Source of the DNA: Candidatus Eisenbacteria bacterium
Lineage (GTDB): Bacteria; Eisenbacteria; RBG-16-71-46; SZUA-252
DNA: 64,000 bases
NCBI GenBank assembly: GCA_005893305.1
Contig: VBOZ01000008.1
Span: 175,232 to 239,231, forward strand
Reading direction: 5' to 3'
Part shown: positions 37,144-54,127 of the stretch, in pieces
How positions within the stretch are numbered: the stretch's first letter is position 1
Layout of the letters: each line of letters begins with the position of its first letter
Translations under genes and position numbers: made by a program
The notes under the pieces: model-generated
What the model saw: only the letters and a program-made list of their open reading frames with translations
Told to the model about the DNA's origin: nothing
Databases searched by the model: none

Positions 37144-38676
37144 TCAAAATTGCGGGACGCGCGCGGCGTCCGCCGCGGCCCCGCCCACGATCCACTCGTC
37201 CAGAGCCGCGAGGTCCCGGTCCTGCCGGCGATCCTCCGCAAGCTTGGGCACGCGCTGGCGCACGCCGCGAAGCAGCTCCTCGAGGCGCTCGCTCGACCGT
37301 AGCGGGCGGAGAAACTCGATCCCCTGCGCGGCGCAGAGGATCTCGGCCGCCACGATGCGGCGCACGTTCCGCACCAGGGCGAGCGCCTTCATCGCGGCGT
37401 GCATCGACATGCTCACGTGGTCCTCCTGGCCCGCCGAGGTCGGAATCGAGTCGATGCAGGCGGGCTGCGCCAGCATTCGATTCTCGGCCACGAGCGCGGC
37501 CTGGAGATACTGGACGATCATGAGACCCGAGCTCACGCCGGCCTCCGGGCTCAGGAAGGCCGGAAGCCCGCTCTTCTCAGGATCGAGGAGCAGGAACGTC
37601 CGGCGCTCGGCGATCGAGCCGACCTCCGCCATTCCGATCGCCAGGAAGTCGAGCGCCTGCGACAGCGGCTGGCCGTGAAAGTTTCCCGCCGAGAGGACCT
37701 CCTCGGTTTCAGGAAAGCAGAGTGGGTTGTCGGTGACGCTGTTCACTTCGGTCAAAACGGTCTCGCGCGCGTGGCGGAAGGCGTCGATGGACGCTCCCAA
37801 TACTTGAGGCGCGCATCGGAACGAGTAGGGGTCTTGGACCCGCCCGCACCCCGCGTGGGAAGCGACGATCGCGCTCCCCTCGAGAAGCCCTCGGATCGCG
37901 GCCGCGGAGTCGATCTGACCCCGATGCGGCCGAAGCTCGTGGACGCGGGGATCGAACGGCTTGGACGAGCCGCGGAGCGCGTCGACCGAGAGCGCGCACG
38001 CGGCGTGCGCCGTTCGCAGGACATCGGCGCCCTCGAGGAGCGCTTGGACCCCGACCGCGCTCGAGGCCTGCGTGCCGTTGATGAGCGCCAGGCCTTCCTT
38101 CGCCGCGAGGGGGAGCGGGTCCAGGCCCGCGTCCCGGTACTGATCCGCCGCCGGCCCCACGCGCCCGTTCCGCCGCAGTTCCCCTTCACCGATCACGCCG
38201 AGCCCGAGATGCGCGAGCGGAATCAGATCGCCGCTCGCGCCGAGAGAGCCTCGGCTGGGCACGATGGGGAGCAGGTCCCGCTCGAGCATCGAGACCAGAT
38301 GCTCGAGCAGCTCCGGCCGCACGCCGCTCGCGCCGAGCGCCAAGGAATGCGCGCGGAGCGCGAGCATGAGCCGCACCGCCGGGCGCTCGAGCTCTGGCCC
38401 CGCGCCCGCGGCGTGGCTCCGCAGCAAATTGACCTGAAGCCGTCCCACGTCCGCGTCCGCGATCCGCACCGACTTGAGCGCGCCGAATCCCGTGTTCACG
38501 CCGTAGACCGGCGCGCCGGAGCTGACGGCCCGGTCGATCAGCTCCCGCGCGGGCTTCACGCGCTTTCGCGTCTCGGGGCCGAGCGCCGCCGGCGCGCCCC
38601 CCGCGAGGGACCGGAGCCCCTCCAAGGTGAGCCGCGGCCCGCCCAGCTCCACCAGCGCCGCTTTCACGCGGGGCAT
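37144..38676 (-). CDS. hutH: Histidine ammonia-lyase
   Basis: A 510-residue enzyme that removes ammonia from histidine to give urocanate. The self-forming MIO cofactor comes from Ala-Ser-Gly in RGSLGASGDLIPLAHLGLG; also visible are YGVNTGFGAL with the catalytic Tyr, NGTQASSAVGVQ, VQDPYSFRCAPQVLG, and NFHGQPLS. The ATG lies 13 bases inside the end of the helicase gene, and a GTG three codons on overlaps its stop (GTGA). So the hut genes appear joined to the ligA-helicase transcript. Confidence 0.96.
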   Translation of the reverse strand: MPRVKAALVELGGPRLTLEGLRSLAGGAPAALGPETRKRVKPARELIDRAVSSGAPVYGVNTGFGALKSVRIADADVGRLQVNLLRSHAAGAGPELERPAVRLMLALRAHSLALGASGVRPELLEHLVSMLERDLLPIVPSRGSLGASGDLIPLAHLGLGVIGEGELRRNGRVGPAADQYRDAGLDPLPLAAKEGLALINGTQASSAVGVQALLEGADVLRTAHAACALSVDALRGSSKPFDPRVHELRPHRGQIDSAAAIRGLLEGSAIVASHAGCGRVQDPYSFRCAPQVLGASIDAFRHARETVLTEVNSVTDNPLCFPETEEVLSAGNFHGQPLSQALDFLAIGMAEVGSIAERRTFLLLDPEKSGLPAFLSPEAGVSSGLMIVQYLQAALVAENRMLAQPACIDSIPTSAGQEDHVSMSMHAAMKALALVRNVRRIVAAEILCAAQGIEFLRPLRSSERLEELLRGVRQRVPKLAEDRRQDRDLAALDEWIVGGAAADAARVPQF

Positions 38677-40763
38677 TCCGCGGTCTCGCGGACGAGCCAC
38701 GCCCGCGCGATCTCGGCGAGAGCCTCCGGCGATCGCTCGAGCGCCGGCCGCGCGGGGAGGGTCGCGATGAAGCGCTCGCCGTACGTCGAGCGCGCGATCC
38801 GCGGGTCGGCCACGACCACGACGCCCCGATCGTCCGCGGTGCGGATGAGGCGGCCGACGCCCTGGCGGAAGCGGAGGATCGCCTCGGGAAGCATGAGGTC
38901 GCGGAACGCGTCGCCCCCGTCGGCCACGATCTGCTCCGACCTCGCCGCGACCACCGGATCGGTCGGCACCGGGAACGGGAGCCGGGCGATGACCAGGATC
39001 TCCAGCGCGGCCCCCGGAAAATCGACACCCTCCCAGAACGAGGCGGCCCCAAGGAGAACCATGCCCTCGCCCGCCCGGAACTCGCGCGCCAAAGGCGCCG
39101 CGGCCTCTCCCGGAGCCTGCGTGAGGAGACGGACGCTCGCCCCCAGGAGCGGGGCGCGAATCCGCGCCGCGAGCTGATCGAGCATCTGATACGAGGTCAA
39201 GAGCACGAGCACGTTTCGGCGGACCGAGGTCGCGAGGCCGACCACGGCCGCCGCCAGCCGCTCCACGAACTCCGGATCCTTGGGGTCGGGACCGTCGAGA
39301 ACCACGCTCAGGACCTGCCTCTCGAGCGGAAACGGGGACGCGACCCGCGCGGTCTCGACGACGTCGCCGTCGAGACCGAGCGATTCCAAGAGCGGGGTGA
39401 AATCGTCCTCCGTGACGAGCGTGGCCGAGGTGAGCAATATCCGCTCGCAGAGCGCGAAGAGCTGCGAGCGGAGCGCGTCGCCGACGCGGAGCGGCCGCCG
39501 GTTCAATCGCGGAGCGCCCCGGCCGTCCCGGTCGAGATAGAACGCCGTGCCCCGCTCCTCCAGCCGCGTCACTGCGCGGAGCGCCTGTTCCACCTCGATC
39601 CATGTGGCGTGGCGCGCCCTGAGCTCCTCGACCGCGTCGGTGGCGTTCTGCCGAGGCGGCGTCGACTGCGGATCGCCCTCGGCCGCGTCGGCCGCGGCCT
39701 CGAGCAAGCGGGCGAGGCCCCCGATCGCCGCCAGGAGCTGGTCGAGCGCGGCCGGGCTCACCGCGGCCCAATCGGTCTCGCGCGTCAATCGGACCGAGGA
39801 CGATCCGTCCGGCAGGAGCCGCTCCAATTCGCGCGTGAGCGCCGCCGCGTGCTCGAGCACCGGCCGGATCGCCGCGTCGGCCGCTGCGATCCGCTCCAGC
39901 GCGCTCCCCCGGCGTCCCCTGCGAAGGGCGCGGGAGACGAGGCGCAGGGCCCCTCCCCGCGCGTCGGTGCGCGCCGCGAGGCGCGTCAGATCCGAGACCC
40001 CCAGCGACACGCCGAGCTGCTCGCGCGCGACCCGCTCCAGGTGATGCGCCTCGTCGAGAACCAGCGAGCCGGCCTCGGCAATCAGCGTGCTTCGGAGTCC
40101 GGGATCGGAGAGCAGGAGCGCGTGATTCACGACGACGACGTCGGCCTTTCGGGCCTCGCGCCTGGCCAGCTTCGCGAAGCAGCCCGATGTCGCGTCGCAC
40201 CCGCTTCCGGAGCAGAAGATGGGGTCCGACGCGATCTCCGCGGCCAGCGCGGGCGGCACGTCGATGCCCAGCGCCTTGAGCTCGTCCAGCTCACCCGTCT
40301 GCGTCAGCTCGATCCAGCGCTCGAGCCGATCGACCGACTCCTCCCGGAATCCGAAGGCGGCGAAGAGGCGCCGCTGCGCGAGCCGCGAGCGCGCCCGGCG
40401 GCGGCAGAGGTAGCTCGCCCGACCTTTCAGGGTGGTCACGCGGAGCGGCCTTCCGACGGCGCCGATCGCGAGCGGGACGTCGCGGGAGAGCAGCTGGTCT
40501 TGGAGCGCCTTCGTGTGGGTGCTCACCACGACCGGGCCCGATCCGCGCGAGCGGAGGAGTAGGGCCGGAAGCAGGTAGGCGAGCGACTTCCCGACCCCGG
40601 TGGGAGCCTCGACCGCCAGGACCCCACCCCGCTGGAGCGTGCGGTCCCAGAGCCGGGCCATCTCCAATTGGCCGGGACGGCGCTCGAACGTGGGAACGAG
40701 GCGTCCCAGGCGGCCGAGTGCCGCCCGCAGGGGTTCCTGGATTTTTTCTTCGGAATGGGTCAT
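38664..40763 (-). CDS. DinG-like XPD-family DNA helicase
   Basis: A 699-residue superfamily 2 helicase: Walker A VEAPTGVGKSLAYLLPALL, an iron-sulfur cysteine cluster with one Cys in GRASYLCRR and three in FCSGSGCDATSGCF, the DEAH box LVLDEAHHLE, and the C-terminal motif VI RFRQGVGRLIRTADDRG. DinG-type enzymes unwind 5'-3' and resolve R-loops and stalled forks. The start ATG has only a weak ribosome-binding site. It lies 50 bases after ligA and overlaps hutH. Confidence 0.9.
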   Translation of the reverse strand: MTHSEEKIQEPLRAALGRLGRLVPTFERRPGQLEMARLWDRTLQRGGVLAVEAPTGVGKSLAYLLPALLLRSRGSGPVVVSTHTKALQDQLLSRDVPLAIGAVGRPLRVTTLKGRASYLCRRRARSRLAQRRLFAAFGFREESVDRLERWIELTQTGELDELKALGIDVPPALAAEIASDPIFCSGSGCDATSGCFAKLARREARKADVVVVNHALLLSDPGLRSTLIAEAGSLVLDEAHHLERVAREQLGVSLGVSDLTRLAARTDARGGALRLVSRALRRGRRGSALERIAAADAAIRPVLEHAAALTRELERLLPDGSSSVRLTRETDWAAVSPAALDQLLAAIGGLARLLEAAADAAEGDPQSTPPRQNATDAVEELRARHATWIEVEQALRAVTRLEERGTAFYLDRDGRGAPRLNRRPLRVGDALRSQLFALCERILLTSATLVTEDDFTPLLESLGLDGDVVETARVASPFPLERQVLSVVLDGPDPKDPEFVERLAAAVVGLATSVRRNVLVLLTSYQMLDQLAARIRAPLLGASVRLLTQAPGEAAAPLAREFRAGEGMVLLGAASFWEGVDFPGAALEILVIARLPFPVPTDPVVAARSEQIVADGGDAFRDLMLPEAILRFRQGVGRLIRTADDRGVVVVADPRIARSTYGERFIATLPARPALERSPEALAEIARAWLVRETAECPA

Positions 40764-40813
40764 GGGGTCGGACGGCGCTTTCGCCTCGACCCTACGGGAG
40801 GCGGTCCGGGAAG

Positions 40814-47971
<7,158 letters not shown>

Positions 47972-47975
<4 letters not shown>

Positions 47976-48949
47976 GGCGCCCTTCCGCGCTCGATCGCGA
48001 GGATCTGGATCTCGCCACGCGCGGGATCGGCAATTGCGATCCGGTCGAGGCGGCTCACGGCGAGCGCCGCGGGGTGCCACGACGCGCTCGGGCCGCCGAG
48101 CGCGCGCGTGATTCGGAGCGCCCCGTCGGGGTCGTATACGAGAATCCGCTGGCCCTCGACGTCGGGAACGTAGAGGCTCCCGCCGGCGTCCGTCGCGAGC
48201 TCGCTCGGGACCGCGTACCCGGTCGAGTCGCGGAGCGAGACCGTGCCGAGGAGGCCGCCGCTCGCGCCGAACCGGCGGAGCGCGCCCGCGACGGGATCGT
48301 GGACCCAGACGCCGCCGCCCGGGAGGAAGGCGGCGGAGGCGATCGCGCGGAGTGATTCCTCGGGAGCGAGGAATCTGGATCCGCGCGCGCGCGAGAGCCG
48401 CTCGTCGAGCGGCACGAGGTCCCGGGAGCGCGGGGCCACGAGCCAGAGCGACCCGAAGAGGTCCACCACGAGCCGCGCCGAGGGCGCGAAGGCCTCCGTC
48501 GCGACGTCCGGCGCCATGGAGCGCGAGCCGAGAAAGCGCCCGCTTCCGTCGAACGCGATCACCGCGCTCTTCCCGCGATCGAGGACCAGGAGCGACTGCC
48601 GCGCGTCCACGACGAGATCGCACGGGATGGAGAAGGACGCCTCGTCCTCGCCGTACCCTCCCAGGTCCAGGAGCGGCGCGCCGCGCGGGTCCAGCTTCAC
48701 GACGCGGCGGCTCAGGGCGTCGAGCACGTACAGATTTCCGGAGGTGTCGTACTTGAGCCGCGACGGCCGCGGCACGCCGAGCGCTTCGAGGGTCCCACGA
48801 TCGAGAATCCGCTCTGTCCGGAGCGCCACGGGAGGTCCGGCCGGTTCCTCGGGCGCGATCGAGGGCGCGCCCCACGCGGACGGAAGGGCAAGGATCGCTC
48901 CCGCCATGGAAGCGGCGAGCGTACCGCGGAGGAATTTGGAGCCGCTCAT
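47972..48949 (-). CDS. Exported six-bladed beta-propeller (NHL-type) protein
   Basis: A 325-residue secreted protein: signal peptide about 1-28, then about six NHL-like blades (LKYDTSGNLYVLDALSRRVVKLDPRG; LATDAGGSLYVPDVEGQRILVYDPDG). Such propellers bind proteins or ligands in the periplasm or on the surface. ATG 48949 is preceded by GGGGTG. It overlaps the large barrel gene and so may be its periplasmic partner. Confidence 0.8.
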
Positions 48950-48989
48950 GGTCACCCCAGGCGCGGCGCGCGAAGAGCGGTGGGAGGCG

Positions 48990-49847
48990 CTAGAACCGGC
49001 GCTCTAGGACCACTCTCCCGTACCCGTCGGCGTCGGTATCCGCGTAGACGCGGGTGTCGGGTCGAGTCCAACCCGATCGCAGCTCCTTCGCGGCCTTGCG
49101 GCGGAGCAGCTGAACGTCGATGACGCTTAGGACGCGATTGAGGACCGCCGCCGCGAAGGAATACTGGGCCCGGTTGAACGCGCGCTTCGAGTTCTCTCGC
49201 GTGGTCGTGTACGAGCTCTGGAGATCCGGCGACGACCAGTCCCACGCGCGATCCCCGGTGGGAAGCTTCTGCGCCACGAACGCGTCCTGCGCCGCCGGAT
49301 CGCGGGGGTACAGGTCCCGGGCCTCGCGGCGAAGGTCCTCTTCGTAGCTCCCCGGGCCGGAGCCGCTCGATCGCTCGAACTGGCCGACAAGGCGCCAGTA
49401 GTCGTCCGATTCGCTCGTCACGCCGACGCCGGCGTTCAGCATCGCCTGCTCGATGTAGTTGTCCTTCCTGAGATGTCCGGCCACCTTCCAGTAAATGAAG
49501 TTCGACCAGATGAGGCCCTCGCCGGTGAAGAAGCCGACCGCCCGGCCTTTCGCGCCCATGGAGAGCTCACCCATTCCAGGAACGAGGAGGGAGTAGAGCA
49601 ACGCTCTCTTTCTCGCCTGTCTCGGCGGTTCGCCCGCGGGCGCCGCATTCGGTCGCGGCGTGGTCGTCTGGCCGGGCTCGGGATCCTGAGCCAACCTCAA
49701 CCCGCCGTCGTATAGCGCGGAGAGCGGCGACCACGCGTCGGCCTCGACGACGAGCGCGGCTCTGGCCGGCGCCGCGGCCGAAACCGCCGCCGTCAGACCC
49801 AGCGCGAAGACGGCGGCCTTAAATGCGCTTCGAGAGCTGGACGCCAA
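48990..49847 (-). CDS. DUF5683-like exported protein, second copy
   Basis: A 285-residue protein with a signal peptide (about 1-30), a Thr/Pro spacer, and the block RKRALLYSLLVPGMGELSMGAKGRAVGFFTGEG, which is the DUF5683 pattern of a hydrophobic hairpin with a GxG turn. A second hydrophobic region and a C-terminal DTDADGYGRVVLERRF follow. Function unknown. The only start I find is TTG 49847, overlapping the previous gene by 29 bases; reinitiation is likely. Paralogous in layout to its upstream neighbour. Confidence 0.65.
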   Translation of the reverse strand: MASSSRSAFKAAVFALGLTAAVSAAAPARAALVVEADAWSPLSALYDGGLRLAQDPEPGQTTTPRPNAAPAGEPPRQARKRALLYSLLVPGMGELSMGAKGRAVGFFTGEGLIWSNFIYWKVAGHLRKDNYIEQAMLNAGVGVTSESDDYWRLVGQFERSSGSGPGSYEEDLRREARDLYPRDPAAQDAFVAQKLPTGDRAWDWSSPDLQSSYTTTRENSKRAFNRAQYSFAAAVLNRVLSVIDVQLLRRKAAKELRSGWTRPDTRVYADTDADGYGRVVLERRF

Positions 49848-50673
49848 TGCCGTTGTCTCGGTTGAAGGGCTTCGAGTGGAGTCGAATGAAGAGGCTCGTG
49901 TCGCCGCCCAGCTCGACCCCTCGACCCTTCTTCTTGACGAGGCGGAGCACGTCGACAGCGCTGACGATGCGGTTCACGAACGCCGCGGCCAGCGCGTAGT
50001 TCGCGTTCTTCAAGAAATTGTTGCTGTCGTTTCGAATGCCCCGGTAGAAGCGGCGGTCCGCGGATTCTTTAGTGGAGGCGTTGTAGTCTTGCCAACCTCC
50101 GAAGTAGGTCGAGATCTTGCCGATGTCTTCGTAGTACTGCTGCCGGTTGTTGTCCCGGAATCCGCGGATGAGGCTGTCTTCCGGCGATCCCCCGCAACCG
50201 CACTGGCTGATCCACCGCGCGTAGTCCCAGTGGTCGTCCGCGTAGGCCTGGAATTCATCTTCCTTCGTGTGCCCGCGATCGCGGTAGTAGAAGTAGGTGA
50301 TCCAGGAGAGTCCTTCGACCCCGATGTTCACCCATCCGCGCTTGTATCCGGCGTAGAGGTGCCCCGCACCAGGCACCGCCAAGTTGTACAGGAATGCCTT
50401 CCCCGCCGACTTGGTGTGCTCGGGGCTCGGCGGCGGTTGGATGGAATCGTAGGGGACCTGAGGCGGATTGGTGGCCTTCGTCTCCACCGTGTCGGCGATC
50501 GAGCGCTGAGCCAATAAGATTTCGCCGGGAGAAAATCCCCTGAAGTCCAACGGGGAGGCTTGGGCCGGGGGCGCGATGGAGGCCGCGACGAACAAGGTCG
50601 CGAGGAGCGCGGGAACGATACGGAATCGAGTCAGATTTGGTCCTTGCGCCGGGCTGAAGTGGCTCTCGAACAA
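49819..50673 (-). CDS. DUF5683-like exported protein, first copy
   Basis: About 284 residues. A signal sequence (FRIVPALLATLFVAASIAPPAQA) is followed by GKAFLYNLAVPGAGHLYAGYKRGWVNIGVEG, a DUF5683-type block, and a C-terminal half with paired aromatic residues and CGCGG. The start is unclear: TTG 50673 has no ribosome-binding site, while a CTG at 50634 follows AAGGA by six bases and would give an ideal signal peptide. Gap to the M6 protease is 25 bases. Confidence 0.65.
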   Translation of the reverse strand: MFESHFSPAQGPNLTRFRIVPALLATLFVAASIAPPAQASPLDFRGFSPGEILLAQRSIADTVETKATNPPQVPYDSIQPPPSPEHTKSAGKAFLYNLAVPGAGHLYAGYKRGWVNIGVEGLSWITYFYYRDRGHTKEDEFQAYADDHWDYARWISQCGCGGSPEDSLIRGFRDNNRQQYYEDIGKISTYFGGWQDYNASTKESADRRFYRGIRNDSNNFLKNANYALAAAFVNRIVSAVDVLRLVKKKGRGVELGGDTSLFIRLHSKPFNRDNGIGVQLSKRI

Positions 50674-50698
50674 CGATTTAATTCTAACCGGGATGGGC

Positions 50699-53600
50699 CT
50701 ACTTGACAACCGCGAACTTCTGGAAAACGACGTCCTTGACGCCCCCCCGGCGAGCCTCGACTCGCACCAGGTATACCCCGCTGGCAAGGTTTCGGAGCCC
50801 GATTTTCGCCACATTTTCCGCAGGGCCGGGCGTCGGGGTGACCCGGCTGACCTCGTTCCCCAGCGGGTCCAGCACGCGGATGATCACCTCGGTCACGCCT
50901 GCCCCGAGCGTGTAGGCCACGCCGATCTCATCCCCTCTGGCCGGATTCGGGTAGCAATAGACCGACCCGGGCTGGAGCACGGGCGGCGAGGCGGCCAGCG
51001 GCCCCTGGTTGAGATCGTCGAGGACCGAGGAGCGGCGGCGGTCCCCCGCGAAGCCCGGCCAGGGGGTGCGGATCGAAACCCCCACCCCCGACGCGAGCGC
51101 GCTATCGGCGCGCGCAGCGAGCTGATAACCGCCCAGGCTGCCGTTGAATCCCCCGCCGGCCACCAGGTGGAGCCACGCGGGGCCGGCCGGGTTCGGGGAC
51201 ATATCCGCGCCGTTCAAGGTGAGCAGGAGCGGCGTGTCGTCGCCGCCCCCGGGCACCGAGATGGGCCAGCCCGCGCTGGCGCGGCCGTCCGCCTCGAGCG
51301 CGACGAGGATGCCGTTCTCGAGAGGGAGGAGCGCCTCGGGGAGGCCATCACCGTCGACATCCCCGACGATCGGGGATCCCGAGCCTCCGACGGCGCCGGG
51401 CCCGTAGCGCCTGGTCAGCGAGACGGGCCACCCCAGTCCCTCCACCCCGTTCCGGTTCCAGCGATGCGCGTATCCCTGGGCGTCGACGGCGAAGATCTCG
51501 GGGTACCCATCGCCGTCGAGGTCTCCCGCCGCGACCGGTCCGGGCAGACCCGCGGGCACGTAGACCGGCCATCCCGGCAGCTCGGCCCCAGCGAGGTTGT
51601 AGCAGTGGACGCGCCGCCTCAAGGGATCGACCACGACCAGCTCGAGATTTCGATCCGCTGCGCGGTCCATGTCGACCCCGAGCAGGTACGGCTCGAAGCC
51701 GGGCGCGCCGACGTTCCAGTGCGCCTGGAATCGCCCGGGGTCCTTGCTCGCCTGGTCGACGACCCTCACGGTCCCGTTCCGGAGCGCGTATGCCACCTGA
51801 TAGCCGCCGGCCCCGGTGAACCGCCCGACGGCGAGGTTGCTCGAAACGTCCGAAACGACCGGGAATCCTCCGACGATCAGCGTGTCGCAGATCGCGGCGA
51901 CGAGGGGTACCACGGCGCTGTCCTGCGGCGTGATCGCGAAGATGCGGCCGTCGCTTCCGCCCACGATCACGGCGCCGGACGACGCGAGAACGGGAGCCGT
52001 GGTCGCGGTCACCGAGGGCGCGTTCGTGTCGAGCACTGGCGGCCAGCCGATGAGCGGGCTCGAGGTCGCGTCGGTCCGCGCCTCCGGACGGAAGGCGTAG
52101 ACGTTTCCGTCCATGCCTGTCGCCACCACCCCGGCGCCGTGCGTCGGCGCGCTCCCCTTGAAGATGCTGTCGGCGAACAGGACCGCGCCGCGGATTCTCG
52201 AGGGGAGCGCCGCCCACTCACCGTCGGTTCGGGACGAGTAGAACGACGACCCGTCCGCCATCCATCCGTAGATGAGGCTGTCGGCCGAGGCCACGACCGA
52301 TCTCCTACCGTCGCGGAGAAAGACCCCGGTCGTCGGGGCGTTTCCGTTGAGCGCGCGCTCCGCCGAGACCGGCCACCCCGAAAGCCGCCAATCGGAGTCG
52401 ATCGACACGGTCATCTCGACGCCCGGGACCGATTGGACCCGCAGATCGATGTGGCCGCGAGCGCCGTCGTTCGTCCGCGAGCTGGGATTGGTGTCGTCGG
52501 AGAGCCGCGTGTGATTCCCGATGAAGTAGGGATCGAAGGGGCTGCCGAAGAAGTAGCTCGATTTGGGGTTCCCGATGTCCTCGATCCCGTCCGCTTCCAG
52601 CAGGCGGAGGCCGCGCCGCTCGGGATTCGAGTTGATGCCGAAATCGGGATTGGCGTTCGGGCCGCAGAGAAACGTCGAATCGTTGACCGGCGTGCAGATC
52701 ACGGTCTCATCGACATGCCAGACGAGAACGCCCTGCCCGGGAAGGAGGAAGTCGTACTCCCGGTCCCCCAGGGAATCGCTGGGATCGGCGCTCGAGAACC
52801 CGGGGCCGAGGATCACCTGCTTCGTCGAGTCCCGGTCTAAGTAGACCGTGTTGTCGCCGTTCAGGTCCGCCTGGCGATTCTCGACGAGCAGGTATTCGTC
52901 CGCGCCCAGAGGGACGCGCAGCAGGCGGTTCTGGAGCTGGGAGGAGCGAAGCGAGGTCGTGAGCGAGCGGCCAGGATCGACCTTCACGACCCCGTCGGGC
53001 CAGAGCACCGACTTGCACCAGGGATCCAGGCTCACCGGCAGGACACCGCTGGCCTCGACAATCGCCCCGCTCTGCTCGTCCTGGAGCGCGGTCGAGAGCA
53101 GATATCCGGAATCCATGTTGCTCCACACGCCGACCGCGGGGAAGAAGGTGTTGATGTCGTAGAGGTCGGGCAGCCCCTGGGTGTGGCCGAACTCGTGGGC
53201 CATGGTGCCGTTCAGGGCGCCGTAGAGGCCGTCCTGATCCTCGGTCTCCGGCATGACCATGCCCCCGTGAATTCCGACCGCGCCGCCGTTCACCGCCACG
53301 GAATCGGTGAGGCCGATCTGGAACGTCGGAAAATCGCGGGGGCTGTTGCCCGCGACGTCGGACTGAAAGTCGGACCCCGCGTGGAAGAGACAGACGACGT
53401 CGAAGGCTCCGAACGGGATCGAATCGGTCGCATCAGCCAGCCGGATGGCGTCCTTGAAGAATCGCTGCGCTTGATCATACGAGGCGGAGCCGAGAGTCCA
53501 TGGGCCGTAATCCCCGGTGTCGCCCAGCCGGTACGCGGCGCTGTCACCCTTCGGATAGACGTCGTAGAGGACGACCAGGTTGCCGTACGACTGCTTGTGC

Positions 53601-54112
53601 CAGTAGCGGGACATCGCCTCGAGATGGGAGAGGAAGAACCTCCGATCGTGCGGCGGCGGGTCGATGGCGATCCCGACCGCCTTTCCGTCCCGCATGTCGA
53701 ACCGGCCGTCTGGCGTCGTCGTCTGGGATCCGAGGCGGTCTGTGTTGAAATCGACCCGGATGCCCAGCACCCGCACGGTGTCCGGGACGCCCGCGAACGC
53801 CGTCGACCGCTGGAGCCGTCCCATGACCGACCGGGCGAGCGGCATCCGCCCGCGCGTGATCCACGGGGCGTGCCGGACCGGACCCAGGTGATCGGGCACC
53901 GCGCGTCGCAGCTCCAGCCGCCGGGCGGCCGCGTCCTGGCCCCGCTGCGGCGCCGTCCTTGCCGCCTCCACCTGGCCGCGCGTCACGCGCCACGGCGCGC
54001 GCCCGGGGGCCTGCGCCGCGAAAACGGAAGAAGCCAGACCCAAGGAAAGGGCCTGGCTTCCTACGAAGGAGACGATCAGGGTCCGGAGGGCGACCCTCCG
54101 ACTCGTCGTCAC
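50699..54112 (-). CDS. Secreted M6-family metalloprotease with type IX-like C-terminal domain
   Basis: A 1137-residue protein. Signal peptide about 1-33; the M6 peptidase domain has the zinc site AHEFGHTQGLPDLYD (His306, Glu307, His310) and a downstream NMDSGYL Met-turn. The middle (about 560-1030) has FG-GAP/VCBS-like repeats (AAGDLDGDGYPEIFA; VGDVDGDGLPEALL) forming a propeller with Ca-type loops. The last ~85 residues begin CYPNPARGDE and end GVYLVRVEA...FQKFAVVK, a type IX secretion sorting domain. It is cargo-like and lies next to porV and porU. The GTG start overlaps a terminator-like hairpin downstream at 54030-54060. Confidence 0.9.
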   Translation of the reverse strand: MTTSRRVALRTLIVSFVGSQALSLGLASSVFAAQAPGRAPWRVTRGQVEAARTAPQRGQDAAARRLELRRAVPDHLGPVRHAPWITRGRMPLARSVMGRLQRSTAFAGVPDTVRVLGIRVDFNTDRLGSQTTTPDGRFDMRDGKAVGIAIDPPPHDRRFFLSHLEAMSRYWHKQSYGNLVVLYDVYPKGDSAAYRLGDTGDYGPWTLGSASYDQAQRFFKDAIRLADATDSIPFGAFDVVCLFHAGSDFQSDVAGNSPRDFPTFQIGLTDSVAVNGGAVGIHGGMVMPETEDQDGLYGALNGTMAHEFGHTQGLPDLYDINTFFPAVGVWSNMDSGYLLSTALQDEQSGAIVEASGVLPVSLDPWCKSVLWPDGVVKVDPGRSLTTSLRSSQLQNRLLRVPLGADEYLLVENRQADLNGDNTVYLDRDSTKQVILGPGFSSADPSDSLGDREYDFLLPGQGVLVWHVDETVICTPVNDSTFLCGPNANPDFGINSNPERRGLRLLEADGIEDIGNPKSSYFFGSPFDPYFIGNHTRLSDDTNPSSRTNDGARGHIDLRVQSVPGVEMTVSIDSDWRLSGWPVSAERALNGNAPTTGVFLRDGRRSVVASADSLIYGWMADGSSFYSSRTDGEWAALPSRIRGAVLFADSIFKGSAPTHGAGVVATGMDGNVYAFRPEARTDATSSPLIGWPPVLDTNAPSVTATTAPVLASSGAVIVGGSDGRIFAITPQDSAVVPLVAAICDTLIVGGFPVVSDVSSNLAVGRFTGAGGYQVAYALRNGTVRVVDQASKDPGRFQAHWNVGAPGFEPYLLGVDMDRAADRNLELVVVDPLRRRVHCYNLAGAELPGWPVYVPAGLPGPVAAGDLDGDGYPEIFAVDAQGYAHRWNRNGVEGLGWPVSLTRRYGPGAVGGSGSPIVGDVDGDGLPEALLPLENGILVALEADGRASAGWPISVPGGGDDTPLLLTLNGADMSPNPAGPAWLHLVAGGGFNGSLGGYQLAARADSALASGVGVSIRTPWPGFAGDRRRSSVLDDLNQGPLAASPPVLQPGSVYCYPNPARGDEIGVAYTLGAGVTEVIIRVLDPLGNEVSRVTPTPGPAENVAKIGLRNLASGVYLVRVEARRGGVKDVVFQKFAVVK
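54030..54060 (-). terminator. Terminator-like hairpin inside the M6 protease signal-peptide codons
   Basis: Arms GAAGCCAG (54030-54037) and CTGGCTTC (54053-54060) with an inner CCC/GGG pairing, one mismatch and a 7-base loop. On the minus strand it is followed by TTCCGTTTT. It lies 68-98 bases after the porV stop. It could end most porV transcripts and limit read-through into the protease gene, while also encoding residues of the signal peptide. Confidence 0.6.
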
Positions 54113-54127
54113 GGATTTATCGGTCGG

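Noticed and set aside
38677..40200. Upstream extension of the hutH frame
   Set aside because: It is an out-of-frame reading of the helicase gene; family alignment puts the HutH start near 38676.
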